Position numbers and translations under genes: made by a program. 64,000 nt of DNA. It comes from Membranipora membranacea. Its lineage: Eukaryota > Bryozoa > Gymnolaemata > Cheilostomatida > Membraniporidae. Of the stretch, positions 11,701 through 21,022 are shown in pieces. The notes beneath the pieces were generated by a model. That model was not told where the DNA came from, did not search any database, and saw nothing but the letters and a program-made list of their open reading frames with translations. Location of the stretch: contig OU612067.1 of assembly GCA_914767715.1 (NCBI GenBank), positions 9,546,001-9,610,000 on the forward strand, given 5' to 3'. Position 1 is the first letter of the stretch. Each line of letters starts with the position of its first letter.

Positions 11701-12756
11701 ACAGCATTGTGTAAAGCATGGTGTACAGACGCTTCATGCAATGAACTAGTTCGTTGCTTCATGCATGTGCCATTTCAGGATTGTTTACATGTGATTTGAT
11801 TGGATGACAAGATTAATGATCAACAGCATCAAGTGAAGCCTAGTGTTACAGACGCTTTATCACTGTGGTATTCCCAATGGGGAGATAGCATGAGAAGACA
11901 ACTTAAAGATGTTGGACATCACACCAGGGAGAATTCTCCCTGATCACACTCTGAGCAAGAGTCGCATGCAACAATCAAAACAATGAAAAATTTACGTGAC
12001 GTTTTGTGTCTCTTTGTGCACGCTTTGTGTCCACCTTTAGCATGGATCTTACAGCAACTGGATTATTGGGTTGAAAAGTACCATTAAAATTGTTTATAAA
12101 ATAGCACCCAAGACAATACAATCGGGTTGCTACATCAAAAACCCTGAATATTTCGATGGGCTGCTGTCAAGAAATTGAAGCCCCTAGCACCTTCATCCCT
12201 AAGGGGTTTGTGTTAGCCACTACGTAACATTCAGTAGCAAAGTTAACAAACACGTAACAGGTAACGGGTAACATAAATACTAATCTAAAATTAACATGCA
12301 ACTTTTTTAAGATTAACACCCTATTACCACCTTTCAGGATAAGTCATCGTATAATAACACAAACTCATGACAATCACAATATACAGTATCACTCACCCTC
12401 CTATCCACTCCTACCAAAGCTATTATCTCTCTCATCACCGCCATCACCAAAACGGGATACCATTCTCTCTGAAAAATGAAATATACATTTTTTAGTGAGA
12501 TGATTAACTACATACCGGGGTACTAAGGTGAGGAAGAGGGAGGAAATGTAACAAGCAATGATTGAAGCTCTGAACATTTCAACTGCTTCTTAGACCTCAG
12601 ACCTTGAAAAATTGCCAACCAAGGTCCAAAAGGCATTGTCTGCAATTTAAACTCAATTTAACAATATTTACGCTAATCAACAGACTGTTACACGGGCCCA
12701 TTGACTTTACTGCTTGTAGTACTCACCATATCCAAGGCATACGCCAGGGTCTCCAT
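8775..12756 (-). CDS. Highly acidic protein of unknown function, seven exons, all introns phase 0
   Basis: The exons on the minus strand are 12756-12727, 12468-12397, 11313-11164, 10732-10616, 10314-10117, 9756-9538 and 9095-8775. They give 368 residues if translation starts at 12754-12756, or 410 if the open frame up to ATG 12882 is used. All six introns are phase 0 with good GT and AG sites, and the frame stays open throughout. The protein is very rich in Glu and Asp, with runs such as VEEEEEEYVD, ESEEEEEK and TVDDDDVVGDG, and few aromatic residues outside short hydrophobic patches (REWYPVLVMAVM near the N-terminus, IEDLILFFESISK at the C-terminus). I recognise no family. Acidic low-complexity proteins are often nuclear or chaperone-like, but no function can be assigned. 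The exact start and any upstream exon are uncertain. Confidence 0.6.
9949..9986. repeat. AAGCTTTGTTC hairpin, possible damaged copy of the TAGCCTG MITE family
   Basis: AAGCTTTGTTCT (9949-9960) and AGAACAAAGCTT (9975-9986) form a perfect 12-bp inverted repeat around a G-rich loop. The downstream ACAGGCTA end resembles the elements at 11084 and 54420. The left terminal part looks interrupted, and no target duplication could be read. Confidence 0.5.
10488..10530. repeat. GC-rich hairpin in an intron
   Basis: GGCAGGCTGTCAGG and CCTGTCAGCCTGCC are inverted repeats with one mismatch around a 15-bp loop, within an intron of the acidic-protein gene. It may be a small foldback element. Confidence 0.5.
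11084..11143. mobile_element. MITE, TAGCCTG/AAGCTTTGTTC family, shortened copy
   Basis: The element starts TAGCATTAGCTTGACAAGC and ends CGAACAAGACAGGCTA. It is flanked by GCAAGACAT (11075-11083) and ACAAGACAT (11144-11152), a 9-bp target duplication with one mismatch. It lies in an intron of the acidic-protein gene. Confidence 0.65.
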
Positions 12757-12882
12757 GTTCAGCTCATAGATATCAGAACCAAATAATATATCAATGAAAA
12801 AAAACACACAAACGTCCATAACTACGCGCAAGCATAAATAAGACACCACACAGATCATGTTTCTAACAGCAGCAAAGGTCAT

Positions 12883-13850
12883 GATTAATAATCAAGTATA
12901 ATACAATGTCAAGAGAATTTAAGAACGCCAGTTGATTAACAGAGTAATTTCAGACAACTGAAGTCTGTTGCGCACGACGTGTTGTTCTTGTGACATCACT
13001 GTTGATTGTTGCCCAGTATTGTTATCCAATCACAGGGATCCACACGACTCGTATTGTTGCATATGTGGCAGCCTCTGTTGAGTATTTTATTTATTGTCAT
13101 GCATAGCGTGGTGTGAGTGATAGGTACTTATCTGGTATGTTCGCTTCAAACACAGAGAAGAAAACTCCTAATCATGTAATAACTTGAAGCAAAGAATTTA
13201 TTTCTCTCAAACAATCTAACGGTAGCCAATTCAGCTTCAGCTCATTGATGACTGTCAATGTTTTCTTTATAAAAATTGTGATATCTGGTGCCGTAGTATT
13301 ATTTTAAATTCCAGTGCATTATGACAATAAGTTGGCTGATGTTGAATGTACAGCTACTACTTTTAGATGACTTGATGGTCCCCCATGTTTAGTTTCAGAA
13401 CTAGCTGGAGGGAAGTTACCAGTTCAACAATTAGAAGGTTTTTTAGTACATATGTATATATATATATCTGTGTTATAATGATAATAGTACGGAACATAGA
13501 ATGGAGAGAAAATAGACATTTTTAAAACACCAGATCATGGCTGACACCACATATAACTGTCACAATGAGTAATTAAGTTCTGTCATCTCCTGAATGACTT
13601 GACCCTTCAGAAATGTTTCGGAGTTGTCCAACCATACCGAAATAGAGGACGATCCCTTGTTGGAACTAAACTCGTGAAAACAGACATTCTGTGAACAAGA
13701 GGTTTAATATAAGTAAGACGACTATACAGTAGGATTACTCACATAACCGTCATATACTAGCTATCAGGACAGAAAGCATCACCTTGTATGTTTTCAACAT
13801 ATTTTAGGCGACCGATAACAAACCCATCCAGTCTTACATATATTTACACT
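12883..13850. other. No gene seen
   Basis: This stretch contains AT-rich DNA with a short (TA) run near 13448-13468. No coding exon or RNA gene was recognised. The promoter of the acidic-protein gene is presumably near 12.8-13.1 kb, but no TATA box or other site could be fixed. Confidence 0.35.
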
Positions 13851-13854
13851 TTTA

Positions 13855-14145
13855 TTGCAACAACCATCATCCGAAGATGTTCTCCCTGATGTGCAAAAAC
13901 AAAAAACAATCGAAATAAAATCAAGGGAATAAAACTCAATTTAATGAAAACAGATGTTTTGACAATGCAAATTTAAATGTATGTAGAGTTGTCTTCAGTC
14001 CAATAAATATAGGTGTCCTCTACTCTAGAATGCATTTACAGACGACTTGTCATCATCAACACCACATCATAAGTACGTCGACGACACAACTTTGTACTTT
14101 GCACATCAGGGTGAACATCTTCGGATGATGGCTGTTGCAATAAAA
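13855..14145. repeat. Inverted repeat flanking a LINE fragment
   Basis: The block GCAACAACCATCATCCGAAG at about 13857 is repeated in inverse orientation as CTTCGGATGATGGCTGTTGC at about 14118-14137, with further pairing through the neighbouring GATGTGCAAA segments. The right copy overlaps the reverse-transcriptase remnant, so the left copy is probably a second, inverted fragment of the same element. Confidence 0.55.
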
Positions 14146-14756
14146 AATGTATATATTTATATAAATGTCTGCTGTTGAATAAACAACACAAAAAAACACT
14201 CACCATTGACACCTAAAACATCGATAACTCTGAAGTAATCTACACCCCAAACGTGAGGCTCCTTGGTGTGATATTTGATGAGCACCTGAAGTTTCACGCC
14301 CATGAAACAAAACATCTCTTCATGGACTTTTAGAGTTATAAGAAAATCTTGTGTGAGATCTCATTCACTGATTTTAGGCTAGAATATTATCAGTTTTGTC
14401 ATATGCAGCCCGTGCTGGTTCCCACACACCTCCCAAAATGACAAGGAAAAACTGGAAAGATTTCAAAAGCTCTGCACTAGAATAATGATTCCATATGAGG
14501 AAGAATATGAAGAGAGACTTTCATTGCTCAAGCCCGTAGAGCTGAATATACATCTTCATATTCTGCGTTTGAGAAATATTGCAAAGGTTAGGGAACATGA
14601 CAATCATCCATCCAAGAAGTTTTTGGAAGCCCAAGATCACCCTTCCATAAATAAAAACATCATTAATTTTATAGACAACAAGATTTTCCATAAATACACC
14701 TGACTGCTTCCTCTAAATTATCATTGCCTTTGATCGGCAATAATAAAGTATATAAA
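14044..14756 (+). mobile_element. Decayed non-LTR retrotransposon (LINE), 3' part of the reverse transcriptase
   Basis: The plus strand encodes pieces typical of a LINE reverse transcriptase: KYVDDTTLYF with the YVDD active-site motif at 14074-14085, then VRLLGVIFDEHLKFHAH near 14250-14302, then a thumb-like QKLCTRIMIPYEEEYEERL segment near 14467-14518. The pieces are in different frames and are separated by insertions, so it is a dead fossil. It ends in an A/T-rich tail with AATAAA-like signals near 14741-14760. Which clade it belongs to is unclear. Confidence 0.7.
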
Positions 14757-14759
14757 TAA

Positions 14760-15480
14760 ATAGATATGAGTACATTTCAATCACAGGTTAAAATGGCACA
14801 GACAGAGTCTGCGATACTTTATGATACTCCTGTGGTATTGAAGCTATACAACACTGAATATGTCTTTTTATGTTGATATAAGGACAAATAAGGACAAAGG
14901 ACAAAAGGTAGTGGAAAGGTTAAACATGGTGAATGGAATAGTGTGTTTCGTCAAACATCTTACGTGTACAATATACGATTGAGATAGGATGTAGTCTTAC
15001 TGGTGTCAATGTGTATTTATAATCTTTGCTGGTGTTGTTTGTGTCAGGAATGGTCTGATATGTTTTAGTGAGGTTACCTCAGGAATGTAACTCAGAGTGC
15101 AGTAATCAGTTGTGGTATGTTAAGGTGAGGGTAGTCGTCAAGAACTTCTTAATAAACAACTATAGAATTATAATTATAGGCTAATAAGAGGATGGCTCTT
15201 ACCGGATGTGACCTCAACGGTGTTGGCTGTCTTCTAAAAAGGTTGTATATGTGTTCATCTTATGGAATGAGAGAGAGAGAGAGAGAACCTCAAGAACGTA
15301 GTGGGTTAAGGTATTCAATTAAGATATGCTTAGGTAGTGGGTGTTGTTGAAAGAGAAGTGATTTTAATATAGTATGTTTTTGGTACCTAATATGATGGCG
15401 ATTGGATGACATGGTTGTGGTTATGGGTGCATTGAGATATTGCTACAAATTGAGAGAGGGGCAGAACACAACCAACTCGC
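14760..15480. other. No gene seen; contains a (GA) microsatellite
   Basis: No coding exon was recognised. A short GA repeat lies at about 15269-15286. The stretch ends at the outer boundary of the inverted duplication that follows. Confidence 0.35.
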
Positions 15481-15481
15481 A

Positions 15482-17400
15482 CATAGAGATTTAATTTGTT
15501 TGTTTTTGTGCTTCATTATATATAATGTTAATCCTTTATTCTCTCCGATATTCATTACACAATCATTTGTATATCAACAAAAATATATAATGAATATGTA
15601 TAATATGAATATAAATATTATATTTTGTTAAGGGCAAAAAACATAGTCATCATGTGTATAAGATAATACCAAGCATTGTTATTAGTTGTAAGTTATTGGA
15701 AGAAAATATGAAATGATTATTTGGTCCGTAAAACCTACTACTTTTCAGGCCTTGGAAATTAATCTTAGATTAGAGTCTCTGCAGCGTTTCAACAATGGTT
15801 GAAGTACAAGACCAGGGGACAACCTGAGCCTTCACTTTGTCCTTGTGTTCACTGATTCTCCGCTCTAATGAGTAGCTGACTCTCGGGAAGACGTAATCGT
15901 TAGCTGACAGATGTAATGTAGGACAGAAATCATTACTACCATCTCCTACATACATCACCCTAGAGAAGATAACTCCAGCCTTCTCTCTTTCGTTTTCATA
16001 ATTCTTCATGATGTAACCTACAAAATTGACCAGAGAAAGTTGAAAAACTCAATTTCAATATAAAATATTTTATATACATAAGCTACATTTATACATCAAA
16101 GATTCAATTCTAAAATTTGTTAACGAGCAAAACAATTTAATAATATGAAACTGGAAAGTATAGTGCTCATAAATGTAGTTCTCACCTTTACACACATTAG
16201 GTGGAGATTCATCACTCCAGTCCTGGCTCTGATACGGCATTATTTGGAGTTTTCCCTCCTTTGTAATCTCGGCTGGATTAGTGAAGACCTTGTTGACATT
16301 AGCACTAATGTCATGTTTGTCCATGAGCCACTCTATAAACAGTGTGTTGGCATCTCATCCCATCTCATCTGCCAGGTGATTGAAAAGTTCCTTCATACCT
16401 TTAGCTAATGGTATCTCCATAACCTTCTATTTGATTTCTTCAATAGAGATTAGAGATGTTTTCTGTGTTTATTAGATCAAGAACTCCTTGCACATCGATC
16501 TTCTCAGGGATTGGTCCAGGAAGAAGTTTCATCACTTCCAGATCCATGTCAGTATCAACAACAATACAATCGAAGTCCAATACAGTCAAGGTCCTCTTTT
16601 TCTCTTTGCCAACTGGATGATATTCTTGTAAATTCGATAGAGCCATGTTTGTGAAATGGATTTTGAAATTTGAAATTATTTACACTCAAATCGTTGTGAT
16701 AGGCAACTATGAACAGAGTATGTTTCTCTACAGCAGCTTTTTCTAATTTGACGAGAGGCAGATCTTCTTCTTTACACCTAGAGAAACGCGTGACATTGAT
16801 GCACATGACAGAAAACATGAGAGTGAGTATGCCTGCATGCATGCATGCAACATGCCTGAGGTTTTTCACCGAAACTTACAAGCTAATACTGGTTCTTTAG
16901 AACGGTCATAACAAAAATGAGATTTATGCAAAACAAATGAGAGAAAATTACAGAAATAAGATTTATGCCAATAAAAGTATGTCATATATATTATGACATG
17001 CAATGGGAAAATAGGCAAAATGGTAGGCTACTATTTTTTTAATCCCATTTGGATATTTATTAGATATTTCTTTGAAAGGGTCACACCTCTGCATACCAAG
17101 TTGTTTACATACAGCTGAAAATAACATACCTTAACATTTTGAGTGAGAATTCCAGATTGAGTTATGAGAGGATGTTTTATCGACATGAAAGAAAAAGGCA
17201 GATATTAGAGATCTTTCTCAGAATCTGAGCTTTGTTAATTAACTTTTTAATTGAGGGATTAAGATAGCATCACCCTTCACAGAGTGAGGATTTACAGGGG
17301 ATACCTAAGTGGCTGTAGTAGTGATTGCAGTTTTTATTCCTGTAAGAAATTTATTATGCATCGGACACCTGTAGAAACACGCAAAATAATTCAAGCTGTT
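15482..17400. repeat. Left arm of a large inverted duplication
   Basis: This segment is the inverted counterpart of about 18060-21036. Matching blocks include the 3' flank of the phosphatase gene, both phosphatase exons, the intron ends, the promoter-proximal flank, and the 17090-17345 segment that pairs with 18110-18365. The outer boundary contains ATAGAGATTTAA, which is the end of the last exon of the IPT-receptor gene at 21023-21034, so the duplicated block began inside that exon. Confidence 0.85.
15770..16646 (-). pseudogene. PHOSPHO-like phosphatase, copy B, broken
   Basis: The minus-strand exon remnants are 16646-16186 and 16017-15770, in the same arrangement as copy C. The first exon is badly damaged. 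The catalytic motif reads DFDCI instead of DFDCT, so the conserved Thr is lost. About 14 codons after PGPIPE are reduced to a short unrelated stretch. A 7-bp insertion near 16440 shifts the frame, an AAATAG stop replaces a serine codon, and a 15-bp deletion removes the core of the VIISDANT motif and adds a TGA. The second exon is intact and still encodes YVGDGSNDFCP. The TATA box seen upstream of copy C is TGTAAAGA here (16769-16776). The parts may still be transcribed, but a working enzyme is very unlikely. Confidence 0.88.
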
Positions 17401-18060
17401 TTTCATTCCTTTGCTGATCTATATATAGAGCCATCTGTGCACGTAGAGTAACCTCCTGTCTCTCTGGGTAGGAAGAAGTCTGTTTTTCCATCTTATTCTA
17501 TGGTTCTTGTGTAATAAATGTGGGAGTCATGTTGGCAAGCAAACCATTCCAAAATTACAGATATTGTAAACAGTGCATTTATGAAAACATCCAGTTGACT
17601 ACCTGTCCTATTTTTGGAAAATATTGTTCCTTACAATGAGGATTTTTTTTTGTTCTGAATTACGGCAGTCAATAAAATGTATTAAAAGAAAAGTCTGTCT
17701 TTGATTTAGCGCCAACGGATCATAATTTGTCTAAAGATGTGTCAATTTCAACTACTAATAAATTAAAAAAATTTCATGTGTACGTTACACATAGCCTTAC
17801 ACTTAGACTTTATTATTAAGTCTATGATGTTATCCGGCAAATTCTGTCAACTACAGTAACACATAAATCAATGTGATTAAACCATAGACCTACTAATAAT
17901 ATTATTAGTAGGTCTATGGATTAAACACATTTCTAAATCCAGACTACTAATGGCCAATGTGTCTGGCATAAAATGACAATAATGTTGTGTACCTTGAAGG
18001 CTGTACATTTGGCAGTAGTTGGAGATGTGAATTAGCTATAGATCACTAAAGGTAGGAAAA
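17400..18060. other. Spacer at the centre of the inverted duplication
   Basis: No coding exon is visible. The spacer contains the perfect palindrome described below and the start of a direct repeat whose second copy begins near 18640. Confidence 0.5.
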
Positions 18061-19430
18061 TCGGCGTAAAATATTTTTCTTGTTTCCACATGTGTCCGAA
18101 GCATAATAAATTTTTAACAGGAATAAAAACTGCAATCACTTCTACAGCCATTTAAGTATCCCCTGTAAATCCTCACTCTATGAAAGGCGATGCTATCTTA
18201 ATCCCTCAATTAAAAAGTTAATTAACAAAGCTCAGATTCTGAGAAAGATCTCTAATATCTGCCATTTTCTTTCATGTCAATAAAACATCCTCTCATAACT
18301 CAATCTGGAATTTTCACTCAAAATGTTGATGCATGTTATTCTCAGCTATATGTAAACAACCTGCAGCGTTCAATACAGAACTGCCTGGGGTAAAGACTCC
18401 TTCCTCAGACATTTGATTTTAATATTACAAGATATTTTTTAATCCTCTAGAAGTCAGAATTTACTTTACTCATTTTGTGTATATTTCTTTCGGTATTCCC
18501 TTCTCATGTAGCAGTATAAACACTCAACCTCGAAACAATACCTAGTGTTTGTGACAAAATAAACCAGCCAACCAACCAACCAAGTCATATGTTATAATGG
18601 GCAGTAAATACTTCAAGAAGTTCTGCAACAGAAAAGTATTCAAAGAAAAGTCAAAAGGGTCAAATTGGTCTAGAGTGTGTGAATTTCAGCTAAGAAATTA
18701 AAAAAATGTCAAGAGAACTTTCTCAAAGTCTATCAACAGTCTCACATAGGTCAATGTGAGTAAACACATTTCTAAATCCAGACAACTAAAAAAATGGCCA
18801 ATGTATTTTTCTCCTGGCATAAAATGATATTAATGTTGTGTACCTTGAAGTCTGGACATTTGGCAGTAGTTTGAGATGTGAATTAGCTATGGTTGGCAAA
18901 GGTTAGAAAATCAGCATAAATTATTGCTGTGTTTCTATAGGTGCCCAACGCATAAATTTCCCACAGCATAAAATCTCTAATCATTACAACAACAATTTGA
19001 GTGTCCCCGTAAATCCTCACTCTGTGAATGGTGATGCTATCTTAATCTGGGAATTAAAAATTTGAGCGCAAATCAACCGGCTTCAGTCGATATTTGGATG
19101 GGCCATGGTTGTCAGGATGGGAAATCTCAACAGAATTTGTTTCAGACTGTGTATCTGGGATTCATAGCAGGCCAACGCCAAATGATATAGAAGCAGTTTA
19201 TATTATTTGAAACTTGTTTATTGCGATTTCTAAGAATTTTCTAGGTTAATAACATTCTTACTATTAGGTAAAAATAATATAATAATGTATAAAAAGTCTG
19301 AGCTCCGCGATTCTGAGAAAGATTTCATGTCAATGTAACTTCCCCTCATATCTTGATCTGGAATTTTCACTCAAGACGTTAATGTTTGTCATTTTCAGCG
19401 GTGTGTAAACAACTTGGTATGCAGAGGTAT
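17690..19430. repeat. Two direct copies of a block of about 700-800 bp beside the palindrome centre
   Basis: About 17690-18370 and 18640-19430 share ordered blocks: ACACATTTCTAAATCCAGAC, TTGTGTACCTTGAAG, GAGATGTGAATTAGCTAT, GTAAATCCTCACTCT and TCTGGAATTTTCACTCAA. The second copy is more diverged and carries an insertion near 19080-19300. The first copy also pairs in inverse with 17090-17345. Confidence 0.75.
17882..17919. repeat. Perfect 38-bp palindrome
   Basis: CCATAGACCTACTAATAAT is followed immediately by its exact inverse complement, giving 19-bp arms with no loop. It sits near the centre of the inverted duplication. Confidence 0.9.
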
Positions 19431-19696
19431 AGATATCCGAAATGTGATTAAAAAATAGTACATTTTGCCTATTTTGGTCTATTTTGCCATTGCATGTTAA
19501 ATATAAATATACTATTATTGACATAAATCTCATTTTTTTAATGTTTCCTTATTTGTTATGCATAAATCTCATTTGTTGTTATGACTGTTCTAAAGAAACA
19601 GTGTTAGCTTGTATGTTTCAGTGAAAAACGATCAGGAATGTCAACTCACATTCATGGTTATTGACATGTGCCTCAAAGTCACGGGCTTCCTCTGAG

Positions 19697-19704
19697 TATA
19701 AATA
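19697..19704 (+). promoter_or_regulatory. TATA box of phosphatase copy C
   Basis: TATAAATA lies 126 bp upstream of the ATG at 19830. The aligned position in the pseudogene copy B reads TGTAAAGA, while the surrounding sequence is well conserved. This supports a promoter role that has been lost in copy B. Confidence 0.5.
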
Positions 19705-19829
19705 AGAAGATCTGACTCTCAGCAAATTAGAAGATAGCTAGGCTTTAGAGTAACATAATCTGTTCATAGTTGCCTATCATAACCATTTGAGTGTAAACAA
19801 TTTCAAATTTCAAAATCTTGTTCACGATC

Positions 19830-20748
19830 ATGGCTCCACAGAATTTACAAAAGCATCATCCAGTTGGCGAAGAGGAAAAGAAGACCTTGATTGTATTCGA
19901 CTTTGATTGTACTGTTGTTGATACTGACACAGATCAGGAAATGATGAAACTATATCCTGGACCAATCCCTGAGGAGATCGAGTGCTTGAAAAATGGCTAC
20001 TGGAACAAGTATGTGCGAGAAGTTCTTGACCTAATTAACACAAAAAACAACTCCGTTGAAGAAATCAAATCGAAGGTTATGGAGATACCACTAGCTAATG
20101 GTATGAAGGAACTCTTCAATCACCTGGAACATGAAAGATACGAAGTGGTGATTATATCCGATGCCAACACGCTGTTTATTGAGTGGCTCATGGACAAACA
20201 TGACATCAGCACCCAGGTCAACAAGGTCTTCACTAATCCAGCCAAGATTACAAAGGAGGGAAAACTCCAAATAATGCCGTATCAGAGCCAGGACTGGTGT
20301 GATGAATCTCCTCCTAATATGTGTAAAGGTGAGAGTTACATTAAATTATGATCACTTTACTTTCCAGTTTCACATAGTTAAATAATTTTCCTCATTAACA
20401 AATTTTAAAATGAAATCTTCGTTGTATGAATGTAGCCTATGTATATAAAATATGGTATATTGAAACTGAATTTTTCAACTTTCTCTGGTTAACTTTGTAG
20501 GTTACATCATGAAGAATTATGAAAAGGAAAGAGAGAAGGCTGGAGTTATCTTCTCTAGAGTGATGTATGTAGGAGATGGTAGTAATGATTTCTGTCCTAC
20601 ATTACGTCTGTCAGCTAATGATTACGTCTTCCCAAGAGTCAGCTACTCATTAGAGCGTAGAATCAATGAACACAAAGACAAAGTGAAGGCTCAGGTTGTC
20701 CCCTGGTCTTGTGCTTCAACCATTGTTGATACGCTGCAGAGACTCTAA
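19830..20748 (+). CDS. PHOSPHO: PHOSPHO1/2-like HAD phosphatase, copy C
   Basis: Exons are 19830-20328 and 20501-20748 (phase-1 intron at the same place as in copy A), giving 248 residues. Motifs are DFDCT (Asp24, Asp26, Thr28), VIISDANT and YVGDGSNDFCP, all intact, so a functional HAD phosphatase is expected. It has ten more residues before motif I than copy A (MAPQNLQKHHPVGEEEKK). Its second exon is nearly identical to that of copy A, including many silent positions, which suggests recent duplication or gene conversion. The gene converges on the IPT-receptor gene: their stop codons are about 275 bp apart on opposite strands. AATAAA-type polyadenylation signals lie near 20980-21007. A TATA box precedes the gene. 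Confidence 0.9.
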
Positions 20749-21022
20749 TCTAACATTAATTTTCAAGGTCTGAAATGTAGTGGGTTTCATGGACCAAGTA
20801 ATCATTTCATATTTTCTTCCAATAACTTGCAACCTATAACAATGCTTGGTATTATCATATGCACATGATGACTATGTTTTTTTACCCTTAAAAATAGATA
20901 TTATTTATATTTATATTATATATATTTATTGTATATATTTGGTGATATACGAATGATTGTGTAATGAATATTGGGGAGAATAAAAGATAAACATTATAAA
21001 TAATAAAGCACAAAAAAAGAAA

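Noticed and set aside
17090-18365. Inverted repeat as a stand-alone transposon
   Set aside because: The pairing continues outward through the phosphatase genes and their flanks, so it is part of a segmental inverted duplication.
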